7,696 nucleotides of DNA, from contig JANXSV010000255.1 in assembly GCA_025356505.1 (NCBI GenBank), positions 1 through 7,696 of the forward strand. The letters run 5' to 3'. A model generated the notes under the pieces. The model worked only from the letters and a program-made list of their open reading frames with translations, did no database searches and was not told the origin of the DNA. Below, in pieces: positions 1-5,829 of this stretch. This stretch comes from Methylovirgula sp. GTDB lineage: Bacteria > Pseudomonadota > Alphaproteobacteria > Rhizobiales > Beijerinckiaceae. Position numbers and translations under genes: made by a program. Each line of letters begins with the position of its first letter. Position 1 is the first letter of the stretch.

Positions 1-93
1 CATGCCGACCACAGGCAGTCCGCCCTTGGACAGGCCAACAAGGATTGCCGAAGGGATAGCAGCGGCAAGAAAGAGCGCAGAGAGATGATCCAT
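1..93 (-). pseudogene. Partial mirror copy of the TauE/SafE gene start (cut by window edge)
   Basis: Read on the minus strand from 93 down to 1 this is 31 open codons starting with ATG and encoding MDHLSALFLAAAIPSAILVG and the following eleven residues, identical at every base to the start of the plus-strand gene at 206. It lies entirely within the left arm of the palindrome. It may be a 5' fragment, the visible start of a complete divergent second copy, or not real DNA at all if the palindrome is an assembly fold-back. The two bases just upstream of its ATG differ from those upstream of the plus-strand copy. I call it a partial copy and not an independent gene. Confidence 0.45.
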
Positions 94-132
94 ACAGGTT
101 TTCTGATTGGCAGGAGGCGTGGTCTTGGCGAG

Positions 133-166
133 ATATCACTGGGAATTTTGCAGTTCCCAATAATAC
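133..166. promoter_or_regulatory. Imperfect dyad at the palindrome centre
   Basis: This is the intergenic core between the two mirrored TauE starts. It contains the hairpin-capable TGGGAA / TTCCCA pair (140-145 and 154-159), flanked by partly matching AT-rich bases (134-136 with 163-165, 138 with 161). Unlike the outer arms it has several mismatches, so it looks like an older short dyad that existed before the arms were mirrored. It could be an operator or a seed hairpin for template switching. No convincing -35/-10 pair could be assigned. Confidence 0.4.
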
Positions 167-205
167 CTCGCCAAGACCACGCCTCCTGCCAATCAGAAAA
201 CCTAC

Positions 206-970
206 ATGGATCATCTCTCTGCGCTCTTTCTTGCCGCTGCTATCCCTTCGGCAATCCTTGTTGGCCTGTCCAAGGGCGGACTGCCTGTGGTCGGCATGCT
301 TGGCGTGCCGCTGCTGACGCTGCTCATTTCTCCGGTAGAGGCGGCTGCGCTGCTTCTGCCGATATATGTCGTATCGGACATGTTCGGGCTTTATGTTTAT
401 CGCCGTGACTACGATCTGCGAAACCTGAAGCTGCTGATACCTTCGGGGATGTTTGGCGTGCTTGTCGGATACATGACCTCGTCGCTAATACCTGAAGCCG
501 CGGTCACCTTACTCATTGGAATGATCGGAACCGTGTTTTGTATCAACAACTTTGTCCGCCGCAATCATGACGTTGTTGCCAAGCCAGCCAATGCTGTTGC
601 CGGCACATTTTGGGGCACAGTCGCCGGGTTCACTAGTTTTGTCTCTCACTCTGGCGCGCCCCCCTTTCAGGTTTACGTCCTGCCGCAAAAACTCGAAAAG
701 ATGGTTTATGCGGGCACATCAACAATCCTGTTTGCCGTTATCAACGCGACGAAACTGCCAGCCTATTATGCCTTGGGCACGCTAACGCTCTCCAATGTGG
801 AAATTGCCGCGATGCTGGCCATACCTGCTTCGCTCGCCACGATTCTTGGTGCCAAAATGGTCAGAATCATTCCAGAACGGCCTTTTTTTATCGCCATTCA
901 AATCACGCTCTTCGTCGTTTCCATCAAACTCGTTTTTGATGGCTTGCAAGGCATGAAGCTGTTCGGATAA
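206..970 (+). CDS. TauE/SafE-family membrane transporter (putative sulfite/organic anion permease)
   Basis: This encodes a 254-residue, very hydrophobic integral inner-membrane protein of the usual length for the TauE/SafE family (about 250 residues, two homologous halves). The family signature near the N-terminus is clear: GLSKGGLPVVGMLGVPLL at residues 20-37, followed by a hydrophobic segment and a polar loop VYRRDYD. The second half repeats the pattern with GTFWGTVAGFTSFVSHSGAPP at about residues 133-153. Known members export sulfite or sulfoacetate, or carry other small anions, but the substrate cannot be predicted from sequence. The start at 206 is the only possible one: an in-frame TAA lies at 161-163 with no other start codon between. 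No clear Shine-Dalgarno sequence precedes it. Its first 93 bases sit in the right arm of the giant palindrome. The next gene begins 9 bases after its stop, so the two are probably co-transcribed. Confidence 0.88.
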   Translation: MDHLSALFLAAAIPSAILVGLSKGGLPVVGMLGVPLLTLLISPVEAAALLLPIYVVSDMFGLYVYRRDYDLRNLKLLIPSGMFGVLVGYMTSSLIPEAAVTLLIGMIGTVFCINNFVRRNHDVVAKPANAVAGTFWGTVAGFTSFVSHSGAPPFQVYVLPQKLEKMVYAGTSTILFAVINATKLPAYYALGTLTLSNVEIAAMLAIPASLATILGAKMVRIIPERPFFIAIQITLFVVSIKLVFDGLQGMKLFG

Positions 971-979
971 ATACAGTTT

Positions 980-2164
980 ATGTCAAATCACGCGCAGGAA
1001 ATTGTCATTATCGGCGGCGGTGCCATCGGTTGTTCCATTGCCTATTTTCTCAAAAGTGATCCGCAATTTACCGGACGGGTCACGCTGGTCGAGCGCGATC
1101 CGACCTATAAACACGCGTCCTCGGCGCTGTCCGCGAGTTCGATCCGGCAGCAATTCTCCACGCCAGTCAATATTGCGCTGTCGCGTTTCGGCTTTGATTT
1201 CCTGCAAAATGCGCCCGATGTTCTGGCGGTCGGCGATGACAAGCCCGCTCTGGCGCTTCACGAGGGCGGCTACCTTGTCATGGCAGGTCCTAACGGCGGC
1301 GATATTCTCAAAGCTGTTCATGCCATTCAAACAAAGGAAAACGCGCCAGTCATTTTGCTAAATCCGGAAGAATTGGCGCAGCGATTTTCGTGGTTGAACA
1401 CGCAAGACCTCAGCTGTGGCACACTTGGCCTGGCCAAAGAAGGTTGGTTTGATGGCTATGGCTTGTTGCAAGGGCTACGCAAGAAAGCGCGGGCACTCGG
1501 AGCTTGCTTTATCCAGGACGAGGCAATCGGCTTTACCCACAAAGGCGACGCGATTTCCGCAGTGAAGCTGAAAAGCGGCGCAACCTTGCCCTGCGACATT
1601 ATTATCAACGCTTGCGGCCCTTGGTCAGGCAAATTGGGCGATCTGCTCGGCCTTGATATTCCGGTACGCGCCCGCAAACGCAATGTCTTTGTATTTACGT
1701 GTAAAAATCCGCCGCTTGATATGCCTCTGCTTGGCGACCCCTCCGGCGTTTGGGTCCGGCGGGAGGGCGATCGCTTCATCTGTGGAACGACCCCGAAACA
1801 TGGCGAGCCGGACCCTGATGATCTACCGCTTGAGGTTGATTATGCGCAGTTTGAGGATGTTCTCTGGCCCGCGCTCGCGCACCGGGTGCCTGCATTCGAA
1901 AACATCCGACAAAGCGCCGCGTGGGCGGGGTATTACGAAGTTAATCCCGTTGACCATAACGGCCTCGTCGGGCGTCATCCCGGGCGCTCAAATCTGTATC
2001 TGGCCTGCGGCTTTTCAGGCCACGGGCTGCAACATTCCCCCGGGATTGGCCGCGGTATGGCCGAGCTTTTAATCCACGGTCATTTTCAGACCATAGACCT
2101 CACGCCGCTCTCCTACGACCGGATTTTGCGCGGCGAGCCTATGCTGGAAGTGAACGTTATCTGA
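980..2164 (+). CDS. FAD-dependent oxidoreductase, DAO / FOXRED1-like family
   Basis: A 394-residue flavoenzyme. The N-terminal Rossmann motif IVIIGGGAIGCSIAYFL (residues 8-24, glycines 12-14 and 17) and the acidic residue ending the second strand (VTLVERD, Glu38) bind the ADP part of FAD. SALSASSIRQQFS at about residues 48-60 is the Ser/Arg-rich segment that follows in D-amino-acid oxidase-like enzymes. The C-terminal FAD-contact block GFSGHGLQHSPGIGRG begins at residue 344, preceded by the NPVDHNGLVGRHP motif seen in FOXRED1-like, sarcosine- and dimethylglycine-oxidase-like proteins. Such enzymes usually oxidise secondary amines or D-amino acids, and the specific substrate is not visible here. 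No signal peptide is seen, so it is probably cytosolic. It starts 9 bases after the TauE/SafE gene, suggesting an operon in which transporter and enzyme serve one compound (inference). No strong ribosome binding site is visible. It ends 12 bases before the convergent gene. Confidence 0.87.
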   Translation: MSNHAQEIVIIGGGAIGCSIAYFLKSDPQFTGRVTLVERDPTYKHASSALSASSIRQQFSTPVNIALSRFGFDFLQNAPDVLAVGDDKPALALHEGGYLVMAGPNGGDILKAVHAIQTKENAPVILLNPEELAQRFSWLNTQDLSCGTLGLAKEGWFDGYGLLQGLRKKARALGACFIQDEAIGFTHKGDAISAVKLKSGATLPCDIIINACGPWSGKLGDLLGLDIPVRARKRNVFVFTCKNPPLDMPLLGDPSGVWVRREGDRFICGTTPKHGEPDPDDLPLEVDYAQFEDVLWPALAHRVPAFENIRQSAAWAGYYEVNPVDHNGLVGRHPGRSNLYLACGFSGHGLQHSPGIGRGMAELLIHGHFQTIDLTPLSYDRILRGEPMLEVNVI

Positions 2165-2176
2165 ACCCAGCCGCGC

Positions 2177-2632
2177 TCAAGCGTCAGTACCAACTTCGCT
2201 CAAAACACATCCGGTGATCCGCCAAACGCCTTCCTCGAGCTGCTTCAGCGTGTAAAGCGCATCCCACGGCTTGCCCTTATCATCGATAATCCGAACCTTT
2301 TGCACGAAAATATCGCCTTCGCCCTGAGACTCGCCAAATTCAAAACTCCGATGGCGGAACACAGGCGCGTAGCCTTGCTTGACCATCGACATGAAGCCCT
2401 CTGCAGAGCGCATCATCATCTGGACATTTGGCGCAGCAAAGGAATAGGCCTTTTCCGCGTCATCTTTCGCGAAGGCTTGTTCTTGTTGCTGAATGATACT
2501 CTGTGCCGACGATTTCGTGGCATCGTCCGCCGCCAAAGCTGCACCGGAAATCACCCCGCACATCAGCGCCAATGCCAAGGCAACAGAACCGGCACCTGAT
2601 TTGACTCTTGCAACCCAATTTGGAAACCGCAT
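2177..2632 (-). CDS. Secreted DUF4864 domain protein
   Basis: This encodes 151 residues. A signal peptide is clear: basic start MRFPNWVARVK, a hydrophobic core at about residues 14-31, and a likely cleavage site ALA|ADD after residue 34, so the mature protein is probably periplasmic. The rest fits the DUF4864 family: an N-terminal helix IIQQQEQAFAKDD, then AYSFAAPNVQ, a segment MVKQGYAPVFRHRSFEFGE, and a beta-rich end with ALYTLKQLEEGVWRITGC. The fold is probably SnoaL/NTF2-like with no known catalytic role. I chose the ATG at 2632 because GGAGG lies at 2641-2645 on the minus strand, 8 bases upstream. An in-frame ATG at 2647 would place this ribosome binding site inside the gene. It is divergent from the AGE-family gene and convergent with the FAD enzyme, with no room for a separate terminator between the two stops. 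Confidence 0.85.
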   Translation of the reverse strand: MRFPNWVARVKSGAGSVALALALMCGVISGAALAADDATKSSAQSIIQQQEQAFAKDDAEKAYSFAAPNVQMMMRSAEGFMSMVKQGYAPVFRHRSFEFGESQGEGDIFVQKVRIIDDKGKPWDALYTLKQLEEGVWRITGCVLSEVGTDA

Positions 2633-2640
2633 AATCCCGT

Positions 2641-2645
2641 CCTCC
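2641..2645 (-). promoter_or_regulatory. Shine-Dalgarno site of the DUF4864 gene
   Basis: GGAGG on the minus strand, 8 bases before the ATG at 2632. It decides the start in favour of 2632 over the upstream in-frame ATG at 2647, whose codon directly abuts this site. Confidence 0.75.
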
Positions 2646-2678
2646 ATATGATATTCATACGCCGCAAAACAGTAACGG

Positions 2679-2696
2679 TTTCAACTGTTGTTGAAA
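2679..2696. promoter_or_regulatory. Candidate operator: TTTCAAC-TGTT-GTTGAAA dyad
   Basis: A perfect 7-base inverted repeat with a 4-base spacer lies in the 94-base region between the divergent DUF4864 and AGE-family genes, 31 bases before the AGE start. Its size and position are typical of a binding site for a dimeric repressor or activator controlling one or both genes. No regulator gene is within the window, and I do not assign a family. No convincing promoter hexamers could be picked out around it. Confidence 0.5.
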
Positions 2697-2726
2697 TTCC
2701 ATCTCAAACCGCAAAAAAGATCAACC

Positions 2727-3959
2727 ATGGCTCAATCAACGTGGCGTCGTTCTGAATTTCACCGCCGCTGGCTGATGCAGCGTGCTGATGATTTGTTTGA
2801 ATTTTATCAACCCAATATCATTGATCCTCGTGGCGGCTTTTTCGCGCTTGGAGACGATGCAAAACCGCTGCCAGACGCCACCCGGGCGCTGGTGTGGACC
2901 ACCCGCTTCATCCATTGTTTCAGTCTTGGCCAGCATTTGGGTCGTCCAGGCTCCGCCGATATTATCGATCACGGCATGCAGTATCTGTGGAACACCCACC
3001 GCGATGCGCGCAATGGCGGCTATTACAATTCCAATGGCGCTGATGGGCCCCTTGATGCCTCCAAGCAAGCCTACGGTCACGCGTTTGTCCTGCTCGCTGC
3101 GGCCAGTGCGAAAACGGCCGGGCACCCGGATGCCGACAGACTGCTGGCGGATATCACCGATGTGCTGCTCAAACGATTCTGGGAGCCACAGCCGGGGCTT
3201 TCCTCCGAAGAATATGCGGCTGACTGGTCAAAAATCTCCGAATATCGCGGTCAAAATTCCAATATGCACCTCACCGAGGCGCTGATGGCCGCCTTTGAGG
3301 CCACCTCAGACCCGCAATACCTCGCCATGGCAAACAGCATCGCCGAAAATCTCATTCGTCGCATCACGGCGCAAAACCAATGGCGCCTGCCTGAACATTT
3401 CACTTCAAACTGGCAGATCGATACGCAAACCGACCAGGGCGATCCGGTATTTCGTCCGGCAGGCTCAACGCCGGGCCACTGGTTGGAGTGGGCGAGGCTG
3501 CTACTGCAATTATGGGAGCTGGGCCGGCGTGAACAGGGCTGGATGGTCCAAGCGGCCAAAACCTTGTTTCAACAGGCCATCACAGAAGGCTGGGACGGGC
3601 AGCGCGGCGGATTCTACTACACTGTAGATTTCGACGGAAAACCGCTTTGGCGCGACCGGCTGTGGTGGCCCACATGCGAAGGTATTGCCGCCGCAACCTA
3701 TCTCGCCAATCTCGAGTCCGGCCCCCTATATGAGGGCTGGTACGAAAGGCTGTGGAGTTGGACCAACGCCCATCTGCTCAACCGCGAAACAGGCGGCTGG
3801 CACATGCAACTGAATGACGCGCTCCAACCAAAAACGCAAATATTCACCGGCCAGCCGGACATGTATCATGCGCTTCAAGCGTGCCTCATACCGCTGTTTG
3901 CCACCAACGCCAGTCTCACCACAACAATCGCGGCGGCAAAACTGGCTGAGCATGACTGA
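2727..3959 (+). CDS. AGE-family epimerase/isomerase (mannose isomerase / YihS-like)
   Basis: A 410-residue cytosolic protein of the N-acylglucosamine 2-epimerase family, an (alpha/alpha)6-barrel that interconverts aldoses with ketoses or epimers. The length (about 400) is typical. Family blocks appear in order: WTTRFIHCF (Arg60, His63), KQAYGHAFVLLAAASA, YRGQNSNMHLTEALMAAFEA (His181), STPGHWLEWARLLLQLW (His251, Glu254), GWDGQRGGFYYT, LWWPTCEG and DMYHALQACLIPLF (His381). The histidines and glutamate correspond to the catalytic and substrate-binding residues known in YihS and RenBP enzymes. The pattern fits the isomerase branch (mannose/fructose, sulfoquinovose/sulfofructose) better than cellobiose 2-epimerase, but the substrate is not certain. 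I chose the ATG at 2727. An in-frame TTG at 2688 would add 13 residues of no family resemblance and would lie inside the candidate operator. The site before the ATG (AAAAAAGA) is weak. It is divergent from the DUF4864 gene, and the dpp genes follow after 129 bases. Confidence 0.9.
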   Translation: MAQSTWRRSEFHRRWLMQRADDLFEFYQPNIIDPRGGFFALGDDAKPLPDATRALVWTTRFIHCFSLGQHLGRPGSADIIDHGMQYLWNTHRDARNGGYYNSNGADGPLDASKQAYGHAFVLLAAASAKTAGHPDADRLLADITDVLLKRFWEPQPGLSSEEYAADWSKISEYRGQNSNMHLTEALMAAFEATSDPQYLAMANSIAENLIRRITAQNQWRLPEHFTSNWQIDTQTDQGDPVFRPAGSTPGHWLEWARLLLQLWELGRREQGWMVQAAKTLFQQAITEGWDGQRGGFYYTVDFDGKPLWRDRLWWPTCEGIAAATYLANLESGPLYEGWYERLWSWTNAHLLNRETGGWHMQLNDALQPKTQIFTGQPDMYHALQACLIPLFATNASLTTTIAAAKLAEHD

Positions 3960-3960
3960 C

Positions 3961-3984
3961 ATCGTTTAGCGCGCAACGATTTTA
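3961..3984 (+). terminator. Weak candidate intrinsic terminator after the AGE gene
   Basis: ATCGTT (3961-3966) pairs with AACGAT (3975-3980) around the loop TAGCGCGC, followed by TTTA, starting two bases after the AGE stop codon. The 6-base stem is AT-rich and short and the T-run is only three to four bases, so termination would be inefficient. Its place, between a complete sugar-isomerase gene and the dpp operon, is right for one. Confidence 0.3.
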
Positions 3985-3987
3985 CGT

Positions 3988-4017
3988 TTGCCAATTGCGT
4001 CAAAAAAGCGTTCGATA
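3988..4017 (+). promoter_or_regulatory. Weak candidate promoter for the dpp operon
   Basis: TTGCCA at 3988-3993 resembles a sigma70 -35 box. After 18 bases TCGATA at 4012-4017 is a poor -10 match. It lies about 70 bases upstream of the dppA start, in the only intergenic space before the operon. The match is weak and is offered mainly because a promoter is expected here. Confidence 0.25.
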
Positions 4018-4032
4018 GTGTTCAAGTGACGG

Positions 4033-4047
4033 TTGCGCAACGCGCAA
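4033..4047 (+). promoter_or_regulatory. Short inverted repeat in the dppA leader
   Basis: TTGCGC-AAC-GCGCAA forms a 6-base stem with a 3-base loop and contains the 8-base palindrome TTGCGCAA. The octamer GCGCAACG occurs here (4035-4042) and also at 3971-3978, 64 bases upstream. It may be an operator or a leader RNA hairpin ahead of dppA. Nothing in the sequence tells which. Confidence 0.3.
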
Positions 4048-4078
4048 GGCTTCGTACCACTTTCGCGCTCATTCTGAT

Positions 4079-4083
4079 GGGAG
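4079..4083 (+). promoter_or_regulatory. Shine-Dalgarno site of dppA
   Basis: GGGAG, 5 bases upstream of the ATG at 4089. It supports this start over the in-frame GTG at 4026. Confidence 0.65.
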
Positions 4084-4088
4084 ATATC

Positions 4089-5687
4089 ATGCGACATTTC
4101 TGGAAGAAATCACTTGGCGTTGCTGCAACGGCATTGCTGCTGGGCACAACCGCCCTGTCGGCAAAAACGCTGGTATATTGCTCGGAAGGCAGCCCCGAAA
4201 ATTTCACACCCGCTTTAAACACCACCGGCACCAGCCTTGATGCCGCACGCCCGGTTTATAGCCAGCTCGTGCAGTTTGAACGCGGCAGCACCAATGTCAT
4301 TCCCGACCTTGCAGAAAAATGGGATGTATCGGCAGATGGCAAAGAAATTCTGTTTCATCTTCGCAAGGGCGTGAAATTCCATTCAGGTGTCGGCGGCTTC
4401 ACTCCGACGCGCGATTTTAATGCCGATGACGTGTTGTTTTCGTTCAATCGCCAATGGATGCCGGATCATCCTTACGCCAAGGTTTCCGGCGGAAAATATG
4501 ACTATTTCAACGATATGGACATGCCCACCCTGCTCGACAAAATCGAAAAGGTGGACGACCTCACTGTCAAGATGACGCTGAAAGAACCAAACGCGCCGAT
4601 CATGGCCAACTTGGCGATGGATTTCGCCACCATTCACTCGGCTGAATACGCAGCCTTCCTCGACAAGGCGGGCAAGAAAGAACAGCTCGATCAAGTACCG
4701 GTTGGCACAGGACCATTCCAGTTTGTCACATACCAGAAAGACGCAGTCCTCCGCTTCAAAGCATTTGACAAATATTACGCCGGTAAGGCCAAAATTGATG
4801 ATCTTGTCTATGCCATTACGCCGGATCCAACGGCGCGTTTGGCCAAATTGCGCGCAGGCGAGTGTCATGTTGCCGTGTCACCACGTCCTGCCGACCTTGC
4901 TGAAATTGGTAAAGATCCGGCACTGGATTTGAAGAGCCAGCCCGGCCTCAACATCGCCTATCTCGCTTTCAACACCCAGAAAAAGCCTTTCGATGACAAA
5001 AAGGTGCGCCAGGCGATCAGCATGGGTATCGATCAGGCCGCCATCATCAAGGATGTTTATCTAGGTGCGGGACAAGCTGCCAAAAATCTGATGCCGCCCA
5101 CCATCTGGGGCTATAACGACAAAGTCGAGGGCTATAAATTCGACCCCGCCAAAGCCGCCGCCATGTTGAAAGAAGCTGGCGTAACCGGCCCGCTTGATGT
5201 GGATTTATGGTGGATGCCAGTACAGCGCCCATACAACCCCAATGCCAAAAAAATCGCGGAAATGATGCAGGCGGACTTGGCCAAGCTTGGCCTCAACGCC
5301 AAGCTGGTGTCCTACGAATGGGGCGAATATCGCAAGCGCCTGCAAAATGGTGAGCATATGCTCGGTCAATTAGGCTGGACCGGCGACAATGGTGATCCGG
5401 ACAACTTTTTCTTCCTGCTCGGCTGTGCCGCAGCGCGTCCGGGTGGTCAAAACCTCGCCAAATGGTGCAACAAGGACTTTGATGATCGCATGATCAAGGC
5501 CCGCGCCAGCTTCGACGTCAAAGAGCGCACCAAGCTCTATGAGGAAATGCAGGTCATTCAGCACGAGGAAGCCCCCGTATTCACAATTGCGCATTCGGTT
5601 GTTTATGAGCCGACACGCAAGGAAGTGGTGGATTGGAAAATCAGCCCGCTCGGTCGACATGAATTTTACGGCGTCGACTTGAAATAA
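4089..5687 (+). CDS. dppA: Periplasmic dipeptide-binding protein DppA
   Basis: A 532-residue precursor of the SBP family 5 (peptide/heme-binding) proteins, close in length to E. coli DppA (535). The signal peptide is MRHFWKKSLGVAATALLLG and on to a cleavage after Ala25, giving a mature start KTLVYCSEGSPENF that matches DppA. It collects dipeptides in the periplasm for the DppBC permease. Residues known to grip the peptide ends in E. coli DppA fall at the same mature numbers: Arg355 in PVQRPYNPNA (precursor 380) and Asp408 in GDNGDPDNFF (precursor 433). The two disulfide pairs are kept: Cys31 with Cys259 and Cys446 with Cys460 (precursor numbering). The ATG at 4089 is chosen because GGGAG at 4079-4083 sits 5 bases before it and the signal peptide starts there. 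An in-frame GTG at 4026 would add 21 unlikely residues. It is the first gene of the operon with the RraB-like gene, dppB and dppC. Confidence 0.95.
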   Translation: MRHFWKKSLGVAATALLLGTTALSAKTLVYCSEGSPENFTPALNTTGTSLDAARPVYSQLVQFERGSTNVIPDLAEKWDVSADGKEILFHLRKGVKFHSGVGGFTPTRDFNADDVLFSFNRQWMPDHPYAKVSGGKYDYFNDMDMPTLLDKIEKVDDLTVKMTLKEPNAPIMANLAMDFATIHSAEYAAFLDKAGKKEQLDQVPVGTGPFQFVTYQKDAVLRFKAFDKYYAGKAKIDDLVYAITPDPTARLAKLRAGECHVAVSPRPADLAEIGKDPALDLKSQPGLNIAYLAFNTQKKPFDDKKVRQAISMGIDQAAIIKDVYLGAGQAAKNLMPPTIWGYNDKVEGYKFDPAKAAAMLKEAGVTGPLDVDLWWMPVQRPYNPNAKKIAEMMQADLAKLGLNAKLVSYEWGEYRKRLQNGEHMLGQLGWTGDNGDPDNFFFLLGCAAARPGGQNLAKWCNKDFDDRMIKARASFDVKERTKLYEEMQVIQHEEAPVFTIAHSVVYEPTRKEVVDWKISPLGRHEFYGVDLK

Positions 5688-5750
5688 CACCGGGCGCGGC
5701 AAGGCACAGGCTGCTCCGCTTTGCGGCGGGGAGAGCCCCCAAAACGTGTT

Positions 5751-5777
5751 GAGGCGGGAGCCCCTATTTCCCGCCTC
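5751..5777 (+). other. Intergenic stem-loop after dppA
   Basis: GAGGCGGGA (5751-5759) pairs perfectly with TCCCGCCTC (5769-5777) around the 9-base loop GCCCCTATT. It is GC-rich and stable but has no following T-run, so it is not a classical intrinsic terminator. It lies in the 142-base gap between dppA and the RraB-like gene. In many ABC transporter operons a hairpin after the binding-protein gene protects the upstream mRNA and lowers downstream expression, which would fit here (inference). A smaller CCGC-TTT-GCGG hairpin lies upstream at 5716-5726. Confidence 0.7.
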
Positions 5778-5829
5778 GAACCGCGTTCGCACTCTCAGCG
5801 GGGCGGCTTAAACCATATAAGAGATCACA

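Larger units (their letters stand above)
1..298. repeat. Giant near-perfect inverted repeat (fold-back palindrome)
   Basis: Position n pairs with position 299-n across the whole stretch. Positions 1-93 are the exact reverse complement of 206-298, and 96-132 the exact reverse complement of 167-203. The only arm mismatches are the two bases 94-95 against 204-205. The centre (133-166) is only partly symmetric: TGGGAA at 140-145 pairs with TTCCCA at 154-159 around the 8-base loop TTTTGCAG. The right arm holds the real start of the TauE/SafE gene, and the left arm holds the same coding start reversed. Because the left arm runs to base 1, the repeat may continue outside the window. Arms this identical, covering both coding and non-coding sequence, point to a very recent inverted duplication or to a chimeric fold-back made during amplification or assembly. 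No transposase or insertion-sequence end is present. Confidence 0.97.

Noticed and set aside
112..117. AGGAGG on the plus strand, a perfect Shine-Dalgarno core.
   Set aside because: No start codon at proper distance opens a meaningful frame; the nearest candidates are too close or stop after a few codons.
1..298. Covalently closed hairpin telomere of a linear replicon, or terminal inverted repeats of a transposon.
   Set aside because: The arms contain the start of an ordinary permease gene, the centre is not a protelomerase-type site that I recognise, and no transposase or target-site duplication is visible.
85..408. Open frame of 107 codons on the plus strand across the palindrome centre.
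   Set aside because: It runs through the non-coding palindrome centre and then out of frame through the TauE/SafE gene; no family resemblance and no ribosome binding site.
2688..2726. TTG start extending the AGE-family enzyme by 13 residues.
   Set aside because: The extra residues do not resemble the family N-terminus and the start lies inside the candidate operator; ATG at 2727 gives the expected length.
2727..3959. A sulfoquinovose-degradation cluster, from a YihS-like isomerase near a TauE/SafE exporter.
   Set aside because: No sulfosugar kinase, aldolase, monooxygenase, sulfoquinovosidase or sulfosugar transporter is present, and the AGE family includes many non-sulfo enzymes.
4383..4868. 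Long minus-strand open frame inside dppA, and similar antisense frames elsewhere.
   Set aside because: These are mirror frames of strongly conserved genes with no ribosome binding site and no recognisable product.
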